Shown here piece after piece: positions 22,097-33,625 of a stretch of 64,000 nt of DNA (positions are counted from its first letter, which is position 1; each line of letters opens with the position of its first letter). The notes beneath the pieces were generated by a model. It saw only the letters and a list, made by a program, of their open reading frames with translations, was not told where the DNA came from and searched no databases. This DNA comes from Gigaspora rosea. Its lineage: Eukaryota > Glomeromycota > Glomeromycetes > Diversisporales > Gigasporaceae. Made by a program: the position numbers and the translations under genes. The stretch spans positions 80,908 to 144,907 of the forward strand of contig QKWP01000605.1 in the NCBI GenBank assembly GCA_003550325.1. The letters run 5' to 3'.

Positions 22097-23298
22097 AAAA
22101 CTCTTTCCAACGATCCCTCGTACAAAAATTTCAAGAACACCGACCTATGAAAACTTTCCATTTAACACATAAAATAGTAAATTGACTCTATCAAACAAAG
22201 CATGCAGTGAGCGGCACTTGTCGTTTAGAGGTAAAGTTCATAGACTACCTGCCGACAAGCTTAAAGTTTATCACTCACCATTAGTGGGCCTCTGTCTGAC
22301 ACTACCAAGCAAAGAAGTAGTGAGCAACGACCTAGAGTTTAGTTTTGAGATGTGTTATTATGCTAAGCGTAACTCTTACCAACTCTCTAATATTTGGTAC
22401 CTTTTGGGCTTCTTTTCGTCACTTCTTGGAACTTTTCGAAATTTCGACAAAAAGTGAGAAATCTAGCTTACCCCCTCTAAAAGATCAGCAATGTTTACTC
22501 TGCCCAGATTGGGACGATGCCTACCAAATTGGGTTAAGTCAGGAGCGCGTTTCAGATTGGCTAAAACAAACAATGAATGATAAGGACACTGGACATGCAG
22601 GAGTCGAACCGAAAAGAAATTTCTTCCGACGCATCCCTTCGAAACGGCGTATTTCGGTTATCTTTCTATCGTTTCTTTACTTTTGTAAATATAGTACTTG
22701 GATAAAGCTATATGCTTTATACAGTCTATATAATTTTTAAATTTAGTTCTTATGAATGATGTCAATTTTATTTTCTTTTCTTTGTCTTTTTTGTCTATAT
22801 TTCTTTTTGTTTTGTTTACTTTGTTCATTTTGGATATCGTATAGGTTTTGTAGTAATACCCCTTTATATCTCCTTTTGTTTTCTTAAAAAACTATTGTTC
22901 GTATAGATTAGGAGGAAATATTCCTTGTCCTAGAGGCTAGGTAAGGAAGATTAAAGGAAGTTAGTAATGTTGACAAGCCTTCTTGAAATGTTAAAGGAAA
23001 AGAGAAGATAGGAAGGTAATTTCTAGCTTGTTGTAAAAAGAGGAAGACCTTTGACCTTTTTATTTTGGCTTTAAGTAGCTAGATAAGCTATCTGTTCTAA
23101 TACTATATGGTATTGGAACAGTGCGGTAGATCGCATTTAGGTATCCGGGTACTTAGGTACTGACTGGATGGCCGGATGATGCTAAACTTAGATATTAGGA
23201 AGTGCTATGTAGGTACAATTGTAGGTACAATAGTAAATACAAGTATCTTAATAAAGTATTAGCGTGGCCGCTTAAGGTTAAAAAAAAATAAAAAAATA
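22097..23298 (+). mobile_element. poly(A)-tailed retroposon, copy 2 (same family)
   Basis: It starts near AAACTCTTTCCAACGATCCC (compare copy 1) and ends AATAAAGTATTAGCGTGGC, then GCTTAAGG and an A-rich tail with interspersed T (about 23280-23310). An A-rich 15-mer ending in AAAC precedes the 5' end (22082-22096) and follows the tail (23299-23313). It looks like a target duplication but is low-complexity. The GC content is far above the AT-rich flanks. Frames are open only in pieces. The body between ends is diverged from copy 1, so the family is old or multi-subtype. Confidence 0.75.
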
Positions 23299-23313
23299 AA
23301 AAAATAAAAAAAC

Positions 23314-24779
23314 TATAGCTTCACAAAATCTAATTAAACAAAGAAACATTTTAAATTATAAATTTTTTAAATTTTAATATATTAATTTAAAAATAAATTA
23401 TATATTTAAAAACTACATAACTGATTTTAGTATTGATTAAATTTTTAGAAAAATTAATTAAATTTTTAAATTTTTTTTATATATACTTAAGATAAAGTTT
23501 AATTAATTTTTATATAAAAAAATTTGCAATATTTTTTATATAATAAATTAAAAATTAAATATTTTAAAAACTATTTGATAAAAATACTTAAAATTTTTTT
23601 TACAAATTTATTATAACCACTAAATTTATATATATAAAGGTTAAAACTGTATCTTTAAAAATGTTCAAGATATTAATCTACTGATAAAACTTATTATCCA
23701 ACTCACGAAACCCATTTTTTTTACAAGGTAACCTACTTCTATTGTCTAAATAAAGTTGTTTAGAGCATAATTTTACATATACTTATTATTTTAAAATCAT
23801 TAAATATTTGTTTTTAGCGAAGTTATATTTTTATTTCGTACAAAATTAGTGAAATTTTAATCTGATTTTTAAGCCCAATTTTTTTCTTTTCCACTTGTTT
23901 TAAATTTCTGAGATATTTAATTTTAAGTTAATATATAAGGAAAAAAACATTATAGCTAATAGCTTTTTATTTTATTTTTTTTTTCTAGTTAAAGTGCCCA
24001 CTTTGGGGATGACCTTTTATTCAAGATATGTCAGACCATGGATGCTCTACATGAAGGAACATTCGACATTTGTACATTGATGAGAGTACAACTAGCCTCA
24101 CCTGCAACTTTTAGTTGCCTATTTAAGTAGCCACCCAAAGGTTCTACACTAGCTGCCATACTTGCAACCCACATATTGGTATTGCCTATTTAAACTCTTT
24201 GATCTCTGCCTCTTGCCGATCTGTCTTGTATTACCGGAACTCTGTTCCGGATACTAATTGCATCTTTTAGAACTAGTTTATCCTCAGTGGAAGACTTGGT
24301 AGAGCGGTCCCTGTCCCACACAGGTATCACCTATACTTCGGTAGTGTATGCATTCTCTGAGGCGAACAACTTGCAGTTAGGAGTTATCTGCAACCGCTAT
24401 CGCTACCTACTTCTGCCCTTGTAAAGTTCACCTTATTCCAGTACCGCCCTATTTTTTTTTCAGTTTCTTTCCCCTAAAAACTTCCTTTTCTCGGGTGCAG
24501 TCCTACTTCCAATCTGAAGACCCAGAAGAGTCAGTTTGTTCTGGCGAACCCAAAGCTCACTTCCCCTGGTACATGATTCTAAAACACATGTCCTTTTTCT
24601 TCAGTGCAACCTCAGTGGTCCAGTTGGTAGGGCCCGCCATAAACCCTTTTTGTCGTAAGCATGCTTCCGGTCAGTTCGCTACTATTTATAGTAATTTTAT
24701 ATGTTTTTTATAAATTTATATTTAGCAAAAAATTGTTGTAACATATCAGTTGACTGTTATATAATCAATATAAATTTAG
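23314..24779. other. AT-rich DNA followed by a GC-richer island
   Basis: 23314-23980 is AT-rich with no gene. 23990-24700 is an abrupt GC-richer block starting GTGCCCACTTTGGGGATGAC and ending near ATTTATAGTAATTTTATATG. It contains no host protein I recognise and no clear terminal repeats. It is probably an unidentified transposable-element fragment. Confidence 0.45.
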
Positions 24780-25404
24780 AAGCAAAAAAAAATCAAAGTG
24801 GAGGAAAAAATAAAAAATACTATAAAAATAGCAGAACAAAAAGTAGTTTCATATAGATATACAATACATTGTTTCGATAGTACAATCCAAAAACTAGTAA
24901 TTAATCGTGAATTAGAAAATGTAATAAAAAACAATAAAAAATCTTCAAAAGAATCTGGATGTCATTATAAATAATCTTTGTAAACCAATTCTATATAAAA
25001 AAATAATACCTGAATTATAGCAAAAATATTAAATAACAAGTAAATATTGGATATATAAAAAAAATTATAACTTATAAATCAAAATACAATAAAATTCAGG
25101 TATTTGATCTAATAACTAAAAAATATTAGGAGCTTTATATAAAAAATGTTATGAAAAAGCTAATAATTCAAGGTAAACTAAATAATAAACAAAAGAAAGT
25201 ATATGATAGTGCTTGGATCCGGATTACAAAATCCGGATGTATCCGGATATAAAAAGGATAACAGATTATATTTTTGCAAAGCGGATAATAAATCCGGATT
25301 TTTATTTTTGCTGTTATAAATCCGATTTTTTATCCGGATATTATATGCTAATCAACATCAGCCAATCAGAGAAGTTTAATGTGACTTTTATCAAAAAAGT
25401 ATTT

Positions 25405-25635
25405 TAAATTTTGGAACATCTAAAATTTTCTCGCTGCCGAAATCTTTTTTGCTTCGTCCGGTAAATTACCTAACTCCCAAAAACTACATTGCTGTCTCTA
25501 GGCTGAAGGTTCAAAATTAGCGATGCAGCTTCCAGAAAGTTATGTAATTTACTGAACGAAACGAAAAGATTCAGGGAAACGAGAAAATTTTTGGATGTTC
25601 CAAGAATTTATAATAATAACTGTAAAACAGGATAT
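25405..25635. mobile_element. foldback MITE nested in the hAT element, copy 1
   Basis: Inverted arms: GGAACATCTAAAATTTTCTC at the left and GAGAAAATTTTTGGATGTTCC at the right pair with few mismatches. Further in, GGTAAATTACCTAACTC pairs with the AGTTATGTAATTTAC segment. It is closely related to the next element, so a family is amplifying inside this hAT copy. Confidence 0.7.
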
Positions 25636-25749
25636 CTATCCGGATATTGGCATTAATTTGATTCACATAGTTAAAATGTTCGACATGTTGAATAACATAA
25701 TTTGAATCAACATGTCAAGCTTTTCAATTCTGGCGGGCATCATTTAATA

Positions 25750-25990
25750 AGAAAAAATTTTTGGAATTACTGCTATTATCATAAATTCTGGGATACCTAA
25801 AAAATTTCTCGTTTCCTGAATCTATTCTGTTTTGCCCGTTAAATTACCTAATTCTCCGGAAACTACATCGAACCTTCAGTTCGGAGACAGCAATGTAGTT
25901 TCCGATGAGTTAGGTAATTTACCGTACGGAACAGAAAAAATTTGAAAAATTTTTGAGTGTTCCAGAATTTATGGTAATATCTGTAAATCC
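25750..25990. mobile_element. foldback MITE nested in the hAT element, copy 2
   Basis: Same plan as the previous element: ATAAATTCTGGGATACC and GTGTTCCAGAATTTAT at the ends; inside, TTAAATTACCTAATTC pairs with GAGTTAGGTAATTTAC. The core has AACCTTCAGTTCGGAGACAG. A third partial end of the family (CAGAAAATTTTTTG, then GTTTATAAGAACAGCTGTAA) lies at 27444-27484, exactly where the SINE inserted. Confidence 0.7.
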
Positions 25991-27484
25991 GGATACAATC
26001 CGGATTATAAACCGGATAACCAACACATATTCGGATATAAATTCGGATTAGAGAAAGTGAATAGAATATCTATCCGGATCCAAGCACTAGTATATGATAT
26101 ATATAAAAAATGTATGTATTATAAAACTCAATTGCTTAACAAAAAAAAATAAAATACTAGATTATAATCATATTACAGGAAAATTGCACATAATGAATAC
26201 AATCTGAAATTACAAATTAATTTAGAAACAATAAAAATTTTAGCACAATTTTGTAATAGCAGCAGTTGTAATTTCTATCATCTTATGCAAGAGATAGCAA
26301 AAGTGAAAGATAAAAAAACAGTATCTATAGCAAATAATTCTGAGCAATATATTACTTTCTTAGTAGTCAGCTTTAATTTATTAATAGTATAAAATTTTTG
26401 TTACCTGGCTTAGCTAAAATAGCAGAAAATTTACATTATGAAAAGAAGAGTCAAACAAAAACACTAGAACAACTAGCAAAATATTTTCTATTATCAAAAT
26501 TTATCTTATCTTATTTACTCTTACTGTTTATACATAAATGGATCTTTCTATATCAATAGTTAAATAGTAAAAAGAAGTTTAATGAAACTAAACTTCTACT
26601 ATATAAAGATTTTAACAGTGACTTAGATAGATTAAATTATCGTGAGCATGAGTGTTAAAACAAAGAATGCAAATATAAAAAATTTATACTATATCTTAAA
26701 AGAATTATAACTTTGTATATATAGTTTGGAAATTAAAACTGATTTATTAATTTTAGCAGATGCATTTGAGACATTTTGAAAAGCATCTTATTTAGTATTC
26801 AAACTCGACCTAGCAAATTATTTAACTGTGTCTGAATTAGCATGAGACTCTGTATAAAGGTAACCAATATTATATTAGAATTATTTCAACAAGTATCAAG
26901 AAAATATATATGATTTTTTTATGGTAATGAAAAGAAGAAAAATGTTTTTAGCAAGCCAATGTATAGATAAAGCAAATTAGAGGTATAGAAAAAAAGCAAA
27001 AAATGATTACTATATTTAGATGCCAATAATCTATATAATTGAACAATATTTCAATATTTACCAACAAGTAGATTTAAATAGCTATCAACTATACCTCTGA
27101 ATGCAACCCACTTTTTAGTACAAAAAATATTATTATTAATTAAAAGAAAACTCAAGTTAAGGATATTGTTTGGAGGTTAAGTTATCAATTCTAAAAAAAT
27201 TACATTCAAAGTTTCAGGACTATCCCATATGTCCAAAATGAAAAATGTACCTTATAATTGGTATAGCACAAACAAAAAGAATGCAATGTTCTGATGCAGA
27301 AAATCTTATACTAATACAGTGCTAATACTTTACGATAAAGACTATTATATTATTCATTACAAGAATTTACAATAATGCATAAAGAAAAGATATTTTCTAG
27401 AAAAAGTAGTATATTGATTCAGAAACTTATCAAATTCGGTCATCAGAAAATTTTTTGTCCCAGAGTTTATAAGAACAGCTGTAA

Positions 27485-28108
27485 GAGGTCCCTGAGTCGG
27501 ATAGCGCAGTGGTTAGCGCTCCGGGGTCCTATTCGCAAGGTCGCTAGTTCGAATCTAGTAGATGACAAAAAACTGTGTTGGGACCACGAATAGTAAGGAT
27601 CTATGATGAGGCGTCGAACATCTCTCTCGTTTCCGGACTTGGTACTACAGCTAAAATGAGTTGCGTGACATAGCTACAGAGGTCATGTGACATCCAGAAA
27701 AAGAAAAAATCCGATAAGAAACATCATAAACATAAGGATCATCCACTATAAAAGGAACGCTACAAACAGGAAATGAAAAACAAGGATACTGACCGAATTA
27801 GGAAGCTGGGCACCTAATTACGCTACACCAACCGAAAATAGGAAGTGGCTCCCGGGGTAGATGAAAAAGGGCCAACCTATATAGCAGGCCGGCAGAGTAT
27901 GTAGTTTCTTAAAGCTACCTATGATCCAAGAGGTACGGGGCACCGGAGTGTGGTTGGCCGGCTGGATTTGGCTGAGAAAAACGGACGATTGGAGGGAGGT
28001 ATAGAGTAGTTAGGAAACCCTACTGTATATGTAAGACCTTTGAAAAATGAGTTAAAAAAAGAGCGCCAACAGCGCCCTTGGGTATACTACCAAGGAAATT
28101 TAAAAAAA
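27485..28108 (+). mobile_element. tRNA-headed SINE, about 620 bp, with poly(A) tail
   Basis: The 5' part contains a pol III A-box-like TAGCGCAGTGG (27502-27512) and a B-box-like GTTCGAATC (27547-27555) with tRNA-like spacing. The body is GC-richer than the surroundings, and the 3' end is an A9 tail at 28102-28110. Perfect 14-bp direct repeats AAGAACAGCTGTAA flank it (27471-27484 and 28109-28122). Head, tail and duplication together make retrotransposition clear. It is long for a SINE, so the body may be composite. The tRNA of origin was not identified. Confidence 0.9.
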
Positions 28109-28122
28109 AAGAACAGCTGTAA

Positions 28123-28881
28123 ATATACACGTCTAAAGCAGGGCAAATTCACGTGATCACAGCCAATCAAATTACAGAATTTTGATGATCGCCGGCGAAG
28201 CAAAAAACGAAAAACCTAAAAAATACAAAAAACGGCCGTCTAAACCTACCTCAGGTAGGTTAAGTAAAAATATCGGGAAGGCAATTTTGCTTATATATAA
28301 CTATCTAAAACCTAGCCTAACCCTAATATAAGATGACCCTAACCCTAAAGTTAACCGAGAAAATTATTAAGAAATATAGACGTCCCCCATATATATTCCG
28401 AAATTTCTTCTTGTTCATAATCTCTCGAATGACTAAGTCGATCTTTTAAGCAATCGGTCAACTTAGTCGGCTAAGTCGATTTTTACCTACTAACGTCAAA
28501 TCGACTATAGTCATTATTTATAAGTGCATACTTTCTCTAAATACATACACTTGATCTTATAGCAGTTCTAAGAGCATCCACTTAGAGGCTTGACAATATC
28601 TTGTATTTAATAAAAAACATACAAATATCTTAAAAACATGTTTTAAAACCATGTTTTAAAACAAAAAAATAAAAACCGTTTTTTGCTCTGGAGTAAGCTA
28701 CTCTATTAACAACCCTATTATCCATCATTGAAAGTTTTGCATATACAGCGAAACGTTAGTTACTATGTTCTTAATATCTTATCGCTATCGTCATTAGAGA
28801 CTTACATCATGTCGTGTAACTCAAAGATCATATGATTGTGAACTATGTTAAATAATGAAAAAAACGTTATTATCGCTGAAA
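28123..28881. other. intergenic, repeat remnants and ARPC1 upstream region
   Basis: 28220-28350 holds ACCTACCTCAGGTAGGT, CGGGAAGGCAATTTTGCTTA and interstitial CCCTAACCCTAA; an inverted relative lies at 50,220-50,275. 28395-28510 has AATGACTAAGTCGAT and ATCGACTATAGTCATT as inverted ends of a roughly 100-bp unit without a clear duplication. 28560-28880 is the upstream region of ARPC1; I see no defined promoter element. Confidence 0.45.
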
Positions 28882-30589
28882 ATGTCACCAACTGAGATCC
28901 ACCAACTTAATCTCGGTCCGATTACGGCTCATGCTTTTAATAAAGATCGATCACGTATGTTTGACCAAAATTTCTGACATTTGAGGGGCAGTTAACTAAA
29001 GCACTTTATACTATTCTTAATAGAGGTCGCTATTTGCCCAAATAATAATGAAGTGCATGTTTATCAAAAAAGTGGCAAAGGCTGGAATTTAATACACGCA
29101 TTAGTTGAAGTATGAATTTTTTGTATTATGGCTTGTTATTCTTAGTTTAAATTAAATTTAATAAATTTGGTTCTGGGTTTTTTTTTTTTTTTTTAATTTA
29201 GCATGATAAACTGGTTACAAGCATTGATTGGGCGCCAGAATCTAATCAATTGGGTTAACTATCAATTTTTTCTTATAATGCTGTCATTCCTGATTAGAAT
29301 TTGAACTAAATAATATGAATTTCTAGTTACATGTTCTCAGGATCGTAATGCATATGTTTGGACCTTTGACTCGGTTACCAATAAATGGAAGCCAACTCTA
29401 GTGTTATTGCGAATTAATCGTGCAGCTACATTCGTGCGTTGGTCACCTAATGAAAATAAATTTGCTGTAGCATCTGGTGCACGTTGCATAGCTATCTGTT
29501 ATTTTGATGAAGAAAATGACTGGTGGACTAGCAAACACCTTAAAAAGCCAATTAGAAGTACAGTATTAAGCCTTGATTGGCATCCAAATAATGTACTTTT
29601 GGCAGCTGGTTGTGCTGATTTCAAGGTAATGTTTGATCTTTGAATTTAACTTGATTCAAAAAATTATAATAAATTTCGTAATTTTTATATCGACGTTTGT
29701 GACTTTAGGCACGTGTTTTCTCCGCATTTGTTAAGGGTGTCGATCAAAAGTAAAGATTTTTATTTTAGTGATATGCACGAGGCTATTTACAACTCATTTA
29801 TAGCTTGAATTTTTACTCACGTTCTTAGACCACCTCCAACACCATGGGGTGACAAACTTCCATTTAATACTATCTGTGGTGAATTCTCAAACGATAGCAG
29901 TGGTTGGATTCATAGCGTTTCCTTTTCACCAAGTGGTGATGCGTTAGCTTTTTCAGGTTTATACTAAATATTATTTTATAATTGGTATTTTATTCATGTC
30001 ATTTTTAACAAATTAGATCACTTTTCTAGGTCATGATTCGCAAATTTGTATCGTATATGCAGGTGGTGAATCTCAAAATATTATTAGGACAACTAGCTTG
30101 CCATATTTAAGTTTACTCTGGATTACCGAAGAAAAATTGATTGCTGCCGGCCATGATTGTGTCCCTGTACTATTTGAAAAACAAGGTCAACTATGGTAGG
30201 TAGCAATAACAAAAGTGACTATTAATATGTTGATAACGGCGATTAATGTATTTCAACAATAGGAAATTTTCTAAAGTGATAGACGTAGGTAAAAAAAAGG
30301 TGGTTACCGAAGCTACCGCTTTTAACAAGTTTCAGGGTTGGGACTCGAAAGGAATACGTGAAGGTAGTAAGGAAACAGAATTAAACACAATTCATCAGAA
30401 CACTATTACGTATGTATATGTTTAATTTTTTAAATCAGTTTTATTATTTGTTTATAACAAATTTATATTTTTGCTTTTGTTGTTCTAAAATACAGATCAA
30501 TCAGACCCTATCAAGGATCACGTAACGATATTTCGTATATTTCGTCAAGTGGTATAGACGGGAAATTGGTAGTCTGGGATTTAAAATAG
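28882..30589 (+). CDS. Arp2/3 complex subunit 1 (ARPC1/Arc40), WD40 protein
   Basis: ARPC1 is the WD-repeat subunit of the Arp2/3 complex, which nucleates branched actin at cortical patches and endocytic sites. Nine exons can be placed with GT-AG introns and consistent phase: 28882-28954, 29024-29109, 29202-29253, 29327-29625, 29709-29749, 29829-29956, 30030-30195, 30263-30409, 30496-30589. They total 1,086 nt, or 361 aa, close to the family length (about 370). WD-repeat segments include [72 protein letters not shown] and [16 protein letters not shown] at the end. [12 protein letters not shown] lies in the family-specific region. The start is the first ATG ([18 protein letters not shown]). 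No break seen; it is an intact single-copy gene in a repeat-rich zone. Confidence 0.95.
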
Positions 30590-31348
30590 TGCTTAGCGTT
30601 AGGTCCGAATATCTAATCGGATATATTTCTTTAATCTGAATTTATAAATAGACGTTTATTCAGTTATCCGGTTTATATCTTATTTATATTATACATTTTT
30701 TACTGGTTATTAATAAATGAACGAGGTTCGCATCACATAGGATGTAATCGCTGCGATTGGTTAATGTTTTGCATTATTCGATTCAATTTAGTTTTTCGAA
30801 TAGAACAGGACTTGTTAACTTTACGATTTTGACAAATCCCTGACTGTAATAGGGTTAACTTATTTCGAAAATAAGTGGAAGCTTAAAGAATCCTATTTCT
30901 GTTTTGAAATTCCGAAATCAGAAAATGAGTTAGCAGATAGGAGGATTTTCTGATATTAAATTACAAAAACATATAGAATTTATAGATCGCTTATTTCAAA
31001 ACAAATGTCATTAATTTTTATTCGAAATCAGGCATCTGATCATTAAGAACGCTCGAATTAGGTCCAAAAATGCTATAAGTAGAATGAGTTTATCATGGTG
31101 AATTCTACAAAATTAAGTCGGGGAAGACCAGGATATTGGTCGTACCTTTCTTAACACCTCTTAATTCACGAACGACGGAAGCTCCTATATTACTTAACTA
31201 TTAGTATAATTTTTTGAAAAAATTTAAATTAACATTATTGACTTATTCTAATTCTTGCATTGAAGCAAAATTGTGACCTCTCTTAGTTAAAAAGGATGAA
31301 TATAATGCATTCTATTTATTTCTAAAAATCAGAAATACTAGTTGGAAC
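30590..31348. other. ARPC1 downstream region, no gene
   Basis: AT-rich with CGGAT/ATCCGG words. TTAGGTCC occurs at 30599-30606 and 31058-31065 as a direct repeat that could bracket an insertion, but I could not match inverted ends. Nothing coding. Confidence 0.4.
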
Positions 31349-32219
31349 CAGTGTTTAAAATTCAATGTTCTCATGGTTCTCAATGAACATTTTGAGTTTT
31401 TTTTAGAACATTGATATTTAGAAAAGGTTCTCTTATTTGAGAACATTTTATCCTCTTGAAATGTTCTTAATGAGAACATTTATAAAATTTTTATGTTCTA
31501 CGATAGATTTACTATTGAGAACAATAAATATATAAAATGTTCATCAATTTGATAATGTGGTTTGACTGTGGCAAATTCTGTATAAATATATATATGTACA
31601 TATATATATATACTATATAGCACATATGGTTAAAGTTGTACAATTTGGATAACAATTATTTAAGAAAATAGCCTTTAAAGATTTTTAAAATAAAACATTC
31701 ATTAATCATGCAGTGTGTTTTTTATATAAAGGATATCATTATTGTGTAAATATATAGATAATTTGGATCAAATAATATGCCAATACTAAGCAAGTAAAAA
31801 AGACACAAAGTATTTGTTAGTATGAAGTTTAAATAGTTAAATAACAAAGTAATTGGATTCTAATTTATTACATTAACCAATAGTAGCATTAGTAAAATAT
31901 CATAGAAAGGCTTGTTTTATTATGAGCAAATATGAAAAGCACTTGAAGTTTTAACAAAATTATTAGAAATTGAATCATATAATACATTGTTTTATATTAA
32001 TAAAAAAAATATGAAGAACTATATATAAAGTTTAAAAAATTATTAATAAATAAGCACAAACTTAGTGTGTAAATTGTAAGTATAGAATATAAATATTCAA
32101 TAAAAATTAATGTTCAAATATATTTAATATATAATGAACACTAAAAAGTTTTTGAAAACAATAAAGTTTTAAATTATGCTTTTTGAAAATATAACTTTAA
32201 ATTTGAATTTTAAACACTA
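31349..32219. mobile_element. 871-bp hAT-type element (GAGAACATT-rich)
   Basis: The ends read inwards as CAGTGTTTAAAATTCAA and TAGTGTTTAAAATTCAA. The flanking 8-mers are GTTGGAAC (31341-31348) and ATTGGAAC (32220-32227). The left subterminal zone repeats AATGTTCTC/GAGAACATT words. Non-coding. Confidence 0.9.
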
Positions 32220-32420
32220 ATTGGAACATACAAAAGATTGAATATTAAAAGTTAAAATGATAAATACTGAATAGAAATACAATAATATGGCTACCCTAGT
32301 AGACTAATCAAAACAAATGAATATGCACAATATTTTTAAAGTTATAAAGCTTTATATTTGGGTTAGAGTAATGAGTTATTAGCACTTTTTTAAAAAATGT
32401 ATGATATATGGGCAGATTTG

Positions 32421-33617
32421 TAGGGTTGTGGCCCAAACTCTTTTTTTAGTTACGGCATTTCTACTTAGTTTGGGTTTGGGAATCGGTATTTCTACCTAGT
32501 TTGGGTTCATAACCCAAACCCAAATATGTATCCCATTCGGTATATAGTGTCAAACTCAAAAATTACTAGAAAACGAAAAGAACTTCATATTAAGAAGCTT
32601 ACAAACTATTAATGCATATAAAAAGAATTTATCTTTTTTTTAGAAATAGATAAATAACACGTAAATTGATATTTATTATTAATAAACCCAAGCTCTAATC
32701 AATTAACAAATTCAATGTGAATAGATTATTAACGAAGCTATCTTTTGTTCTTTATTACCAGTACATTTTGAAAAGTAATTAAAATAATTCTATCTTATTT
32801 TAAATTATCATGACCCTTATTAAAAACGCCACATAGCCCACATAACCCTTAGCCCATATAATTATTAATAAAACAATAACACATACATATTATTAACTAC
32901 TACTTAACCAAAGTTACATTTATTACTCTTGTAATATAACTTTATAATTGTAAAATATATAGTAAACGTTAGTACAAGTCTATTATTATTATAATATTTA
33001 GCATATTAAGCAGTGCACTCAAAGTTCCAAGTTTAAAGCTTACATGTAACATTTCAATCTTCTTTTTTTAATGATCGTTTTTTGACATTTAAAACTTATA
33101 TACAGTTAATATAACTAGTATTAGCAGTATATAGTAAAAATATTCGCATCTAAGTGAAGTTCTTGGAGAGGTGGATTATTTTGGATTAATTTTAACAGTG
33201 AATATCTACATTCGTTTAGAGCTAGAATATGCTTTCATAGTGATTTTTTTGTTGGTAAAACGTTACGTTCTCAAAAAGTACTTTATTAAGTTACCTGGTT
33301 GTCCTATGAGCTAAATCTAGTATATCGGTAAGTCTTGTATTTGATATTTATCTGATATTTACCTGATACTTATTCATTGGTTTGATGTCAAAATTTCGCA
33401 ATCTTATTGGCTAAAGTGCCGAACTTCAAATGACCTTTTTGTTTGGGATGAGTCCCAAACCCAATTTTATATGTAAAAAATTTGGGATTTCTAGCATAAT
33501 ATAATTTATATATCAGAGTTGACATTACAGCAAACTAGAGGCATTTTGCGAAATCTAGTAAATACTATTTGGGATTCTACCAAATCCCAAACTAGTAAGT
33601 TTGGGCCGCAACCCTAC
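32421..33617. mobile_element. 1.2-kb hAT-type element (CCCAAAC-rich)
   Basis: The ends read inwards as TAGGGTTGTGGCCCAAACT and TAGGGTTGCGGCCCAAACT. The flanking 8-mers are both CAGATTTG (32413-32420, 33618-33625). GTTTGGG/CCCAAAC words fill both ends. No transposase. The same words occur in the small element at 42,197-42,453. Confidence 0.95.
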
Positions 33618-33625
33618 AGATTTGA

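Larger units (their letters stand above)
25207..26089. mobile_element. 883-bp hAT-type element (CCGGAT-rich)
   Basis: The terminal inverted repeat TAGTGCTTGGATCCGGAT is perfect at both ends. The flanking 8-mers are both GTATATGA (25199-25206, 26090-26097). ATCCGGAT words fill both subterminal zones. It sits in the Polinton-like fossil and itself hosts two small foldback elements. Confidence 0.95.
24780..27440 (+). mobile_element. fossil of a Polinton/Maverick-like type-B DNA polymerase
   Basis: Scattered plus-strand segments resemble protein-primed type-B DNA polymerases of the Polinton/Maverick and related virus group. Recognisable parts include an AHNEYNLKLQ segment near 26180, a NNSEQYITF segment near 26340, a LDANNLYN motif near 27020 followed by QYLPTS, and a LILYDKDY segment near 27325. 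It is heavily broken, with well over ten breaks, and looks old. No capsid gene, integrase or terminal repeat was recognised in the window. An 883-bp hAT-type element was later inserted into it (25207-26089). Confidence 0.65.

Noticed and set aside
22560-22620. B-box-like GGTTCGACTCCTG on the minus strand inside the retroposon
   Set aside because: No convincing A box at tRNA spacing and it is on the strand opposite to the poly(A) tail, so it is not a tRNA head of this element.
22182-22740. ORFs of 91 and 131 codons in the retroposon
   Set aside because: The family similarity is at DNA level with shifting frames; copy 1 does not keep either frame. Not called as protein genes.
30587-30640. ARPC1 stop codon lies in TAGTGCTTAG, like the hAT end TAGTGCTTGG
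   Set aside because: No partner end or 8-bp duplication was found, and the protein ends where ARPC1 normally ends; treated as coincidence.
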